This document shows positions 17,518 to 25,339 of a stretch of 64,000 bases of DNA, piece by piece. The first letter of the stretch is position 1; every line of letters begins with the position of its first letter. This stretch comes from Polaromonas sp. A23. GTDB lineage: Bacteria; Pseudomonadota; Gammaproteobacteria; Burkholderiales; Burkholderiaceae_C. The DNA is taken from contig NZ_MUNO01000005.1 of NCBI RefSeq assembly GCF_002001015.1, forward strand, positions 97,118 through 161,117, read 5' to 3'. Both the position numbers and the translations under genes were made by a program. A model generated the notes under the pieces. That model saw nothing but the letters and a program-made list of their open reading frames with translations. It was not told the DNA's origin and did not search any database.

Positions 17518-20500
17518 GTGGGGTTTCCAGGGTCTTGGTCGATACGCTCCAGGCTGGCGACGGCGCGGTCGCGCCAGGCCTGGGCGCCCATCTGTTCTGC
17601 GCTGGCGACGGCGGCGCGCAGGCATTCCAGCGCACGAGTGCGTTCGCCCAGGCCGGCCAGCGCCATGCCGCGCAGCCGGTGCAGTTCGGGCACCCAGCAG
17701 CGTTCGCCGGTGGCGGCGATGTCCAGGCCCGCGTCAGCCGCCTCCAACGCACGGACTGTGTCGCCGGCTGCGAGCCAGGCATCGGCCAGCAGCGCGCTGA
17801 ACAGCGGGCGCAAGTTGCGCGCACCGGTAGCGCACCAGGCATCGAAGCCCCGCTGCATCTGCTCGATACCGGGCGCCGCCGGCCCTTCCCGGGCCGCGCC
17901 CCAGCCCTGTAGCACCGAGCCCATCACCTGCCAGGCGCTGAAAGCCTGTTCCTGGGCGATGGCGATGGCCTGGGCGGCCGACGCGCGCGCGCTGGTGGTG
18001 TCACCCTCCAGCACCGCCAGCAGCGCGTCGCCGCACCACAGGAAAGCCGCGTCATACTGGGCCAGTGCTGGCGCCATGCTGCGCAGGCGCGCCGCGCCGG
18101 CGTGGGCGGCGGCCGTGTCGCCCATCAGCCAGCATGCCAGCATGTCGAAGGCATGGCACATCACGCCCGGGTCGGTCATGGCGCGCACGCTGCGGGCGGC
18201 ATGCTGCGGCGTGCTGTACAGCGCGATTCCCTTCGCGAACTCGACGCGCGCCGGACCCAGGTCGCCTTGGTAGAACAATGTCATGCCCGCAGTGGTGGCC
18301 GCCACCAGGCTGGGCATGGGCTGCGACGCCTGCCGGGCCAAGGCGCCGAGCTGGCCGCTGACGGTGCGCGCCTCATCGAAGCGGCCGCGCATCAGTTCAT
18401 AGCCCCACAGGCCCCACAGGGGCACCAGCAGCTTGGGCGCGTTGCCGATGCTTTCGCACAACCGCCTGGCACGCATGTAGGCCTGCTCGACCCGCGAGTC
18501 CAGCACGCTATGCACGGCCATCAGGGCCGGAGCGAGTACCAGCTGGAGCTCCAGCTCCAGCGCCAGGGAGGCTTCGTCCGTGCGCGCATCGCCTAGCAGC
18601 GCCAGCGCGCGGCGGGCATGGGCGGCTGCTTCCATGCAGGCCGAACTGGACAGCGCGATCTGGCCGGCGCGCAGGAAGTGACCTGCCGCCGCCTGCACCT
18701 GGCCCGCCTCGGCATAGTGGTGAGCCAGCACTTCAGGCTGGTGTTCGCCGGCGGCGGCGTCTTCGGCCAGCAAGGCCTGCGCAACGCGCAAATGGCAAGC
18801 CTGGCGCGCGCTGCGCAGCAGGGAGGTATAGGCCGCGTCCTGCAGCAGCGCGTGGCGGAACGCGAAGGCCTCGCCGCCGTCCCCGGCCACCGGCCTGAGC
18901 AGGTGCGCCTCGACGCTGCATTGCAGCGCCAGCGCCAGCATCTCGTCGACCAGTCCGCACACGGCGCGCAGGCGTTCCTGCCCGAAATGGCGACCGATCA
19001 CCGCGGCCTGCTGCAGCACCTGCTTGGCGGTCAGCCCTAGGCGGTCCAGCCGCGCCAGCGTCTGTTCATGCAGCGTCGCCGGGATCTCGTCGCCCCCGGC
19101 CTCCAGGACCGAACGGGTGAACTCCTCGACGAACAGGGGGTTGCCTTCGGAGCGCGCGACGATACGGGCCACGGCCTCATCAGCCAAGCCCCGCGCAGGG
19201 TCCAGCGCGCGCACCATCTCGGCCGCTTCGCCGGGCGTGCAGGGCTCCAGCGTGAGTTGCTGCACCCGGCCGCTGTCCGGCCAGGGGGCCCGGAACTCGC
19301 CGCGCGCGGTCAGCAGCAGCATCAGCCCTCGGCCGAGGTCGCGCTGCAACAGGCGGCCCAACCATTCCAGCGTAGAGGGATCGGACCAATGCAGGTCTTC
19401 GACAATCAGCAAGGTAGGCCGTTGCGACGCCACCGCGCTCACCACCCTGCTGGCCGCGCTGAAAGTGCGTTCACGTAACGCCCGAGCGCTCAGCGGCGGC
19501 GCCGACGGGTCGGGCGGCAATTCGATTGCCAGCATCCCGGCCAGTGCTGCCAGCGCGGCCGGATCGGTGATGCCCACGCTTGCCAGCGTCGAGGCCAGCG
19601 CGGCGATGCGGGCCTCATGGCTGTCGGTGGACGCGGCCCCGATGACGCGGACCAGCAACTGGGCCAGGGGGGCGAAAGGCGTGTTGACGCCATGGGCCGA
19701 GCAGCGCACCAGCCAGACATTGCTGCCGTTGCCGGCCACATGCGCCCGCAGCTCGCGCGCCAGGCGCGACTTTCCGATGCCCGGGTCGCCGACCAGCAGC
19801 AGGCAGTTGCCAGCCTGCGTTGAAGCCGCGCGCCACTGCCCGCGCAACAGGTCCAGTTCGCGGGCACGGCCAAGCAGAGGGGCCTGCCCAACCGCGGCAG
19901 GATCGTCGTCACCATCGGTCTGCAGCGGGCCAATGACCTTGTACAGCCGGATCGGTGCCGCAATCCCCTTGAGGCTCTGGCCGCCCAGATCCAGGCAGCG
20001 AAACTTCGACTTCACGGCACCCTGCGTGGCCGCGGTGACCAGTACACCGTTGGCTGGGGCCAGCGCCTGCAGGCGGGCGGCGATGTTGGGGGTATCCCCC
20101 AGCGCAAGGTATTCGCGCTGGCTGCCGCTGCCCACGTCGCCCATGACCACCGGCCCAGTGTGCAGACCCACCCGCACCTGCAGTGCCGGGTGGCCTTGCC
20201 GCACGGGCAGTGCACCGACGGCCGCCACCAGGTCCAGCGCAGCCTGCACGGCGCGGGCCGCGTCGTCCTCGCCAGCCAACGGGTAGCCGAAATAGGCCAC
20301 TATGCCGTCGCCCAGGTGCTGCGCAATGTGCCCCTGGCGCCTGCGGATCGCGTCGCCCGCCGCCAGTTGGTAGGCGCCCAGCAGGGTGTGCCAGTCCTCG
20401 AGGTCAAGCTGGCTGGCCAGTCCAACCGAGCCGACCAGGTCGCAGAACATGATGGTGAGGCGCCTGAACTCGGGCGCCACGGCCACAGTGACCGACGCCC

Positions 20501-20573
20501 CGCACTGGTTGCAGAAGCGGGCGGTGTCCGGGTTTTCGTGGTGGCAGTTGGCGCAGCGCATCGGAATGCCCAT
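17514..20573 (-). CDS. Class III adenylate/guanylate cyclase with AAA ATPase and TPR-like domain
   Basis: A 1019-residue soluble signalling protein. A zinc ribbon (Cys7, Cys10, Cys21, Cys24) precedes a class III cyclase domain at about residues 35-215, with metal-binding Asp45 (FCDLVGS) and Asp89 (QHLGDGIVAYFG) and the transition-state Asn and Arg in GDTPNIAARLQ, so it should be active. An AAA ATPase follows (P-loop LVGDPGIGKS, Walker B LLIVEDLHWSD), then about 500 residues of TPR-like helical repeats. The plan matches soluble-AC-like cyclases. ATG 20573 begins exactly at the zinc ribbon. It heads an operon with a membrane protein and an MpaB-like oxygenase and lies beside a Crp/Fnr remnant. 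Confidence 0.92.
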   Translation of the reverse strand: MGIPMRCANCHHENPDTARFCNQCGASVTVAVAPEFRRLTIMFCDLVGSVGLASQLDLEDWHTLLGAYQLAAGDAIRRRQGHIAQHLGDGIVAYFGYPLAGEDDAARAVQAALDLVAAVGALPVRQGHPALQVRVGLHTGPVVMGDVGSGSQREYLALGDTPNIAARLQALAPANGVLVTAATQGAVKSKFRCLDLGGQSLKGIAAPIRLYKVIGPLQTDGDDDPAAVGQAPLLGRARELDLLRGQWRAASTQAGNCLLLVGDPGIGKSRLARELRAHVAGNGSNVWLVRCSAHGVNTPFAPLAQLLVRVIGAASTDSHEARIAALASTLASVGITDPAALAALAGMLAIELPPDPSAPPLSARALRERTFSAASRVVSAVASQRPTLLIVEDLHWSDPSTLEWLGRLLQRDLGRGLMLLLTARGEFRAPWPDSGRVQQLTLEPCTPGEAAEMVRALDPARGLADEAVARIVARSEGNPLFVEEFTRSVLEAGGDEIPATLHEQTLARLDRLGLTAKQVLQQAAVIGRHFGQERLRAVCGLVDEMLALALQCSVEAHLLRPVAGDGGEAFAFRHALLQDAAYTSLLRSARQACHLRVAQALLAEDAAAGEHQPEVLAHHYAEAGQVQAAAGHFLRAGQIALSSSACMEAAAHARRALALLGDARTDEASLALELELQLVLAPALMAVHSVLDSRVEQAYMRARRLCESIGNAPKLLVPLWGLWGYELMRGRFDEARTVSGQLGALARQASQPMPSLVAATTAGMTLFYQGDLGPARVEFAKGIALYSTPQHAARSVRAMTDPGVMCHAFDMLACWLMGDTAAAHAGAARLRSMAPALAQYDAAFLWCGDALLAVLEGDTTSARASAAQAIAIAQEQAFSAWQVMGSVLQGWGAAREGPAAPGIEQMQRGFDAWCATGARNLRPLFSALLADAWLAAGDTVRALEAADAGLDIAATGERCWVPELHRLRGMALAGLGERTRALECLRAAVASAEQMGAQAWRDRAVASLERIDQDPGNPT

Positions 20574-20584
20574 AGTGTCGCACT

Positions 20585-20836
20585 TCCTGGTTGCCGGCAC
20601 GCCCAGAACGAGTAAGGCAGGATTCCCATCACGGTGAACGCGGTGATGGATGAGCCCACCAGACCAGCCACCGAGCCGCTCAAATAAAAGACGGCGGCGG
20701 CGTTGCGCTTTTGCAGGGCCAGCAAGCCAGGAGCCAAGGCGGTCACTCCGAATACAACGACCCACGCGATCGCACTGAAGACAACCGCCCGATTGCCAGG
20801 CTGTGGCGGCAGTTGCTCAGTTCTTCTGGAGAACGC
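20585..20836 (-). pseudogene. Possible membrane-protein gene fragment
   Basis: On the minus strand, directly after and in the same frame as the stop of the Crp/Fnr remnant, an open frame encodes two hydrophobic segments, AVVFSAIAWVVVFGVTALAP and AVFYLSGSVAGLVGSSITAF, ending near PYSFW before running out of frame into the cyclase gene. No convincing start codon or ribosome site is present. It looks like the remains of a membrane-protein gene rather than an active one, but chance cannot be excluded. Confidence 0.4.
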
Positions 20837-21035
20837 TTACGCGTCGTAGCTTGCCCGCTCCACCATCCGTTCGAGCGTGTACACGTCGCTGATCAGCAGT
20901 CCTTCTGGATGTTTTATGAGTAGGCCCCGCTTCGCCAGCAAGGACATTTCGCGCGTCACTTGCTCGCGGGTCGTGCTCACTCGCGCAGCGATGGTGGCGT
21001 GCTGGCCAGCGCGAAACGCCGGCCAGCCCGATATG
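20837..21035 (-). pseudogene. Crp/Fnr regulator remnant (DNA-binding domain only)
   Basis: The last ~63 codons of a Crp/Fnr-type regulator remain: the winged helix with HATIAARVSTTREQVTREMS as the helix-turn-helix and LLAKRGLLIKHPEGLLISDV as the wing, ending in TAA at 20837. The cyclic-nucleotide-binding half is missing. The remnant breaks at about 21033, exactly where a dispersed palindromic element begins, and beyond that comes the ggt gene. It sits next to a cyclase gene, which a Crp-type protein would serve. Confidence 0.8.
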
Positions 21036-21090
21036 CTATTAAAAAAGTAGCTGCTTGCGCCCGTGGAATAAGGGCGAAAGCCACTTTTTA
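21033..21090 (+). repeat. Dispersed palindromic element, copy 4
   Basis: TGCTATTAAAAAAGTAGCTG, then CTTGCGCCCGTGGAATAAGG, then GCGAAAGCCACTTTTTAC. It fills the gap between the ggt stop codon and the break of the Crp/Fnr remnant. Arms AGCTGCTTGCGCCC and GGGCGAAAGCCACT pair with two mismatches. Confidence 0.88.
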
Positions 21091-21093
21091 CTC

Positions 21094-22968
21094 TCAGTCT
21101 CCCATCACCACGCCTTCGCGGCGTGGATCGGCGCCGCCTAGCCACAGGGGTGTGCCGTGCGCCTGGCCGCGTGTGATGGCTTGCAGGCCGCTGGTCATGT
21201 TCATCTCGCGGACCTCGGCGCCGCGGGCTTTCAATGCTTCCACCGTGGCGGGCGCAAAGCGCTTTTCTTCAAGCAGTGACGGGCCGTTGAGCGAGCCGAA
21301 ATTGGGCAGGTTGATGGCCTGCTGCGGCATCATTCCCCAGTTGAGCACGCCGTAGATCGTCTTGGCGGTGTAGTGGATGATCAGCGCGCCGCCGGGGCTG
21401 CCGCCGCTCATCACCAGCTGGCCGGTGGCCTTGTCGAACACCAGTGTCGGCGCCATCGACGAACGCGGGCGCTTGTTGGGCTGCACGCGGTTGGCGACCG
21501 GCTTGCCTTCGGCATCGGTGGGCGCAAAGCTGAAGTCGGTCAGCTCGTTGTTCAGCAGAAAGCCCCTGACCATCTGGCGCGCGCCAAACGCGTCTTCAAT
21601 CGTGGTGGTCATGGCAATGGCGTTTCCGTAGGCATCAACAATGCTGATGTGCGAGGTGCCGTATTCGGGCTGGTCGGGCATGGGCGCGTAGGCGCTTTTC
21701 ATGCCGCCGGGCAGGCCGGGCTTGGCGACCTTCATGCTCTGTCCGCCGGGCTGGGCAGCAATGAGTTTCGCGCGGTCAGCCAGGTAGGCAGGGTCCAGCA
21801 GGCTCATCCAGTTGCCGCCCGGGGCCTGCACAAAGTCAGGGTCGCCCAGGTACTGCGCGCGGTCGGCAAAAGCCAGGCGCGAGGCCTCGGTGTACAGATG
21901 CAGCCAGTCTGCGGAAGGTGTGGGTCCGGGAACGCCCGCAACACCGCTGGTGCCCGTCACCAAAGGCTGGCTGGCGGCGGCGGTGTTGCCCAGAATGCCG
22001 AGAATCTGGCCGACGGCGATGGCGCCGGAGCTTGGCGGGGGCATGCCGCAGATACGGTAGTCGCGTGTCTGGGCGCGGTAGTCGTGGCAGATCGGTTCGC
22101 GCTTTTTGACCTGGTAGCCAGCCATGTCGGCCATGCTCAGCTTGCCGGGATTGGTGGGATGGCCCTGTACCTTGGCAACGATGGCCTGGGCCACGTCGCC
22201 TTCGAGCAGGCCTTTGGAGCCGGAGGATGCGATTTTCTTCAGCACATCAGCGAGGGGCTGATTGCGCAGCGTGGCACCTACGTCGTGCGGATCACCGTTG
22301 GGTTTGTAGAAGTAGGCCGCGGCGACCGGGTCTTTTTTCAGGTGCTGCTCGGTCTTCAGCAGGGTATTCAGCCGCGCGCTAACCTTGAAGCCGCCTTCGG
22401 CCAGGGTGATGGCAGGAACAAACAGCTGTGCCCACGGCAGGCGGCCGTATTGCTTGTGCGCGACCTCCAGCATGCGGACGGTGCCAGGCACGCCGACCGA
22501 ACGGCCACCGACCACTCCGTCGATGAAGGCCAGGGGTTTGCCGTCTGCGCCAATGAAAAGCTTTTCATCAACGGCCGCCGGTGCGGTTTCACGGCCGTCA
22601 AAGGCTTCGACCTTGCTTCCGCTGGAATGCAGCATGAATGCGCCGCCGCCAATGCCGCTCGATTGCGGCTCGACCAGTGTCAGCACCATTTGCACGGCAA
22701 TGGCGGCGTCAATCGCGGAGCCGCCGGCTTTGAGCACCTGGTAGCCCGCATCGGTGGCCAGCGGGTTGGCCGCGGCGACGGCAAATTTGGTGGTGGCCCA
22801 GCCCGGCTTTTCGGTGTAGCCGGAAGCGCCCTCGGGCTGCTGGGGCACGCTGTAGGCAAAAGGCGGTGCCGATGCGCAACCGGCGGCCAACAGGGCGGCA
22901 GCTAGTGTGGTGGCAAGAAGAGGGGTCTGGAAAGCGGGGCGCGTGCGCGCGAGAACATTGTTTTTCAT
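21094..22968 (-). CDS. ggt: Gamma-glutamyltransferase, predicted lipoprotein
   Basis: A 624-residue Ntn-hydrolase that removes the gamma-glutamyl group from glutathione. ATG 22968 is preceded by GGAGAAGCC. The signal peptide ends in LAAALLAAGC, a lipobox, so it is probably anchored to the outer or inner membrane facing the periplasm. PQSSGIGGGAFMLH and KVEAFDGRETAP are family motifs; autocleavage should occur before the Thr in EYGTSHISIVD, separating large and small subunits, and GGSPGG is near the C-terminus. It is monocistronic, ending 3 bp from a palindromic element. Confidence 0.95.
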   Translation of the reverse strand: MKNNVLARTRPAFQTPLLATTLAAALLAAGCASAPPFAYSVPQQPEGASGYTEKPGWATTKFAVAAANPLATDAGYQVLKAGGSAIDAAIAVQMVLTLVEPQSSGIGGGAFMLHSSGSKVEAFDGRETAPAAVDEKLFIGADGKPLAFIDGVVGGRSVGVPGTVRMLEVAHKQYGRLPWAQLFVPAITLAEGGFKVSARLNTLLKTEQHLKKDPVAAAYFYKPNGDPHDVGATLRNQPLADVLKKIASSGSKGLLEGDVAQAIVAKVQGHPTNPGKLSMADMAGYQVKKREPICHDYRAQTRDYRICGMPPPSSGAIAVGQILGILGNTAAASQPLVTGTSGVAGVPGPTPSADWLHLYTEASRLAFADRAQYLGDPDFVQAPGGNWMSLLDPAYLADRAKLIAAQPGGQSMKVAKPGLPGGMKSAYAPMPDQPEYGTSHISIVDAYGNAIAMTTTIEDAFGARQMVRGFLLNNELTDFSFAPTDAEGKPVANRVQPNKRPRSSMAPTLVFDKATGQLVMSGGSPGGALIIHYTAKTIYGVLNWGMMPQQAINLPNFGSLNGPSLLEEKRFAPATVEALKARGAEVREMNMTSGLQAITRGQAHGTPLWLGGADPRREGVVMGD

Positions 22969-23066
22969 GGCTTCTCCGGGGGGTGGGTGAGGTGCCATGG
23001 TAAACCCAAGCTCCGCAGTGCGCAGCGCGGGCATGCCCGGGGGGTGCGTTGATTTTTGTAAGTAGC

Positions 23067-23110
23067 TGAAAAAACGGCCGATTGACTTTCTTGTGAGTCA
23101 ATCGGCCGTT
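23067..23110 (-). terminator. Terminator of the SDR gene
   Basis: A perfect 15-bp stem (AACGGCCGATTGACT, 8-nt loop, AGTCAATCGGCCGTT) followed on the minus strand by six T. One arm is shared with the neighbouring palindromic element, so the repeat end seems to have been captured into a stronger hairpin. It lies 60 bp past the SDR stop codon. Confidence 0.88.
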
Positions 23111-23154
23111 AGCCCTTTGGAAATATGGGCTAGCTGCTACCAAATAAGTAGCAA
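23098..23154 (-). repeat. Dispersed palindromic element, copy 5
   Basis: On the minus strand: GCTACTTATTTGGTAGCAGC, then TAGCCCATATTTCCAAAGGG, then CTAACGGCCGATTGACT. It lies directly downstream of the SDR gene and overlaps its terminator stem. Confidence 0.8.
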
Positions 23155-23169
23155 TGGAGGTGGCAAGGC

Positions 23170-23928
23170 TTAGCGAGGTGCCAGTCGGATCGCGCCGTCC
23201 AGGCGGATCACTTCTCCGTTGAGCATGTCGTTTTCAAAGATGTGCTGCGCCAGCTTGGCGTAGTCCTGCGGTGTGCCCAGGCGGCTGGGGAAGGGCACGG
23301 AGGCGGCCAGCGAGTCCTGCACTTCCTGGGGCATGCCGAACATCATGGGCGTGCCGAAAATGCCCGGCGCAATCGTCATGTTGCGGATGCCGTTGCGAGC
23401 GAGGTCGCGGGCAATCGGCAAAGTCATGCCGACGATGCCGCCTTTGGAGGCGCTGTAGGCGGCCTGGCCGATCTGGCCGTCGTAGGCTGCCACGGAGGCG
23501 GTGGAGATCATCACGCCGCGTTCGCCGGTGGCCTCGGGCTCGTTCTTGCACATGGCATCGGCCGCCAGGCGGATCATGTTGAAGCTGCCGACCAGGTTAA
23601 CGGTGATGGTCTTGTTGAACACGCCGAGGTTGTGCGCGCCGTTTTTGCCGACGGTTTTCTCGGCCGGCGCAATGCCGGCGCAGTTGACCAGACCCATGAG
23701 CTTGCCCATGGAGACAGCCTTGGCGACCACGGCCTGACCGTCGGCTTCCTGGCTGACATCGCATTTGACAAAAGCACCGCCGATGTCCTTGGCAATGGTT
23801 TCGCCTTTTTCAACCTGCATGTCGGCAATGACCACCTTGCCGCCCTTGGCCGCCAGCATGCGTGCCGTGCCTTCGCCGAGGCCCGATGCGCCGCCGGTGA
23901 CGATGAATACTTTGCCTGCGATGTCCAT
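23170..23928 (-). CDS. Short-chain dehydrogenase, 3-hydroxyacyl-CoA dehydrogenase type II-like
   Basis: A 252-residue NAD-dependent SDR from ATG 23928 (AAGGAATTTTC before it). The cofactor loop is [10 protein letters not shown] at residues 12-21, [10 protein letters not shown] the structural motif, and the catalytic Ser, Tyr and Lys are in [20 protein letters not shown] with the Lys just after it. Length and the [12 protein letters not shown] segment match the HSD17B10/HADH2 type, which oxidises 3-hydroxyacyl-CoA in short- and branched-chain acyl-CoA breakdown. A perfect palindrome (23971-23988) in its upstream region is a likely operator. Confidence 0.9.
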   Translation of the reverse strand: MDIAGKVFIVTGGASGLGEGTARMLAAKGGKVVIADMQVEKGETIAKDIGGAFVKCDVSQEADGQAVVAKAVSMGKLMGLVNCAGIAPAEKTVGKNGAHNLGVFNKTITVNLVGSFNMIRLAADAMCKNEPEATGERGVMISTASVAAYDGQIGQAAYSASKGGIVGMTLPIARDLARNGIRNMTIAPGIFGTPMMFGMPQEVQDSLAASVPFPSRLGTPQDYAKLAQHIFENDMLNGEVIRLDGAIRLAPR

Positions 23929-23970
23929 GAAAATTCCTTGGGAAGATGAAGAAGAGGGGGATGTTGCGGA

Positions 23971-23988
23971 GTTGACGTGAACGTCAAC
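23971..23988. promoter_or_regulatory. Palindromic operator upstream of the SDR gene
   Basis: GTTGACGTGAACGTCAAC is a perfect inverted repeat with 8-bp arms and a 2-bp centre, 43 bp before the SDR start codon; GTCAAC repeats once more right after it. It resembles MerR-type LiuR operators (TTGACGT..ACGTCAA-like) of branched-chain amino-acid catabolism genes, which fits the enzyme type, but the match is from memory. Confidence 0.6.
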
Positions 23989-24006
23989 GTCAACTCCGAT
24001 TATCGG

Positions 24007-24046
24007 GCATAAAAAAAGCCCAACCATCGTTCAACGGTCGGGCTTT
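24007..24046 (-). terminator. Terminator downstream of the iron-binding protein gene
   Basis: A hairpin of AAAGCCCGACCGTT-type arms which on the minus strand pairs through G-U wobbles, followed by a run of seven T. It lies about 135 bp beyond the binding-protein stop, after a GC-rich repeat, and insulates the SDR promoter from read-through. Confidence 0.8.
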
Positions 24047-24065
24047 TTCGATGAGCGCTGCTCTC

Positions 24066-24179
24066 TTTTCAAGCAGGGGCCCCGGGTCCGGCTCTGCCGG
24101 CCTGCAGGCGCAGCGCCCCTTTATTCCGTGCAAGGGGCAGCGAGCTGCCGCAGGCTCGAAGCGAGCGAACGTGGGGGCG
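24066..24179 (+). repeat. GC-rich dispersed intergenic repeat
   Basis: CAAGCAGGGGCCCCGGGTCC, GGCTCTGCCGGCCTGCAGGC and GCAGCGCCCC form the head, and GCTCGAAGCGAGCGAACGTG followed by GGGGC the tail. The same head and tail recur at 32.2-32.35 kb (inverted) and 39.3 kb. It touches the stop codon of the ferric-iron binding protein gene and contains several small palindromes. Confidence 0.8.
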
Positions 24180-25235
24180 TTATTTGTAGCCGACCCGGTC
24201 CAGCATCTGCTGCACCTTGACCTGGTTGCCGCCAATCACGCTGATCGGGATGGTTTCAGACTTGAAGCTGCCGCCTGTCATGGCTTGCAGCGCGGGGTTG
24301 CTGACCTTCACGCTAGCCACCGCGGGCCACTCGTTGTTGCCGTTGGCAAAGTAGTTCTGCGCGTCGGGGCTGGCAAGGTATTCCATGAACTTGACCGCGT
24401 TGGCACTGTTCTTGGCATTTTTGGCGACGGCTGCGCCTGCGATGTTCACATGCGTGCCCCAGGACTGCTGGTTGGGGAACACCACTCCGACCTTGTCTGC
24501 GATGGCTTTGTCTTCTGGCGTGGACGATCGCATGATGCGGGCGAGGTAGTAGGTGTTGGTGATGGCAATGCCGCATTCACCGCTGGCTACGCCTTTGATC
24601 TGGTCGGTGTCGCCGCCCTTGGGTGGGCGGGCCATGTTGGCCACCATGCCCTTGAGCCACTCTTCGGCTTTGGCTTCGCCGACGTGCTCGGTGACCGCGC
24701 CGAACAGCGACAGGTTGTAGGGGTGGGTGCCCGAGCGTGTGCACAGCAGGCCCTTGTTCTTCGGATCGCCCAGCTCTTCGTAGGTGTCGACGTCGGCCTT
24801 CTTGACCTTGATCTTGTCATAAACGATGACGCGCGCGCGGGTGGAAAAACCAAACCAGGTGGTGCCTTCGGGCGTGGCCTGGGCACGCAGTTGCGCGGGG
24901 ATGGCCGCTTCCAGGGCCGGCGACTTGATGGGGCGGAACAGGCCGTCGCTGTCGCCTTTGGCCAGGCGGGCGGCGTCGACCAGCAGAATCACGTCGGCGG
25001 GCGAGGCCGCGCCTTCGGCTTTCAGGCGCGCAAGAATGCCGGCGTCGTCAGCGTCCACACGATTGATCTTGATGCCCGTGGCCTTGGTGAAATTGCTGTA
25101 AAGCGCCTCGTCTGTCTGGTAGTGGCGGGCAGAATAGAGGTTGACAACCTGGTCCTGCGCAAGGACGCCGCCCGCAGAGCCAAGGGAGATGGCAGCGGCT
25201 GCAAGGCAGGCCAGAGACGAAGCTTTTTTGTACAT
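24180..25235 (-). CDS. Ferric-iron ABC transporter substrate-binding protein (FbpA/FutA type)
   Basis: A 351-residue periplasmic binding protein with a signal peptide ending VLA-QD. NLYSARHYQTDEALY near the N-terminus and GIAITNTYYLARIM near residue 220 carry the tyrosines that bind Fe(III) in FutA/FbpA proteins. It would deliver Fe3+ to an ABC permease, but no permease or ATPase gene is adjacent, so the partner genes must be elsewhere. A sigma-70 promoter overlapped by a Fur-box-like sequence lies upstream (25268-25300), which agrees with iron repression. Confidence 0.92.
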   Translation of the reverse strand: MYKKASSLACLAAAAISLGSAGGVLAQDQVVNLYSARHYQTDEALYSNFTKATGIKINRVDADDAGILARLKAEGAASPADVILLVDAARLAKGDSDGLFRPIKSPALEAAIPAQLRAQATPEGTTWFGFSTRARVIVYDKIKVKKADVDTYEELGDPKNKGLLCTRSGTHPYNLSLFGAVTEHVGEAKAEEWLKGMVANMARPPKGGDTDQIKGVASGECGIAITNTYYLARIMRSSTPEDKAIADKVGVVFPNQQSWGTHVNIAGAAVAKNAKNSANAVKFMEYLASPDAQNYFANGNNEWPAVASVKVSNPALQAMTGGSFKSETIPISVIGGNQVKVQQMLDRVGYK

Positions 25236-25267
25236 GTCTTTAGTTTGTGAAGGTTGGAATGCGATTG

Positions 25268-25300
25268 AGTTTAATACAAACGCGAATTGTTCTCAATATC
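25268..25300 (-). promoter_or_regulatory. Promoter with Fur-box-like operator for the iron-binding protein gene
   Basis: On the minus strand TTGAGA (25296-25291), 17 bp, then TAAACT (25273-25268). The segment GATATTGAGAACAATTCGCG overlapping the -35 resembles the clear Fur box before hemP (ATTGAGAATAATTATCATT). The site also lies upstream of the divergent patatin gene. Confidence 0.6.
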
Positions 25301-25339
25301 TTTGCGTTTTCGATTAGAGGCATTTTTCGGGCAGCGTTG

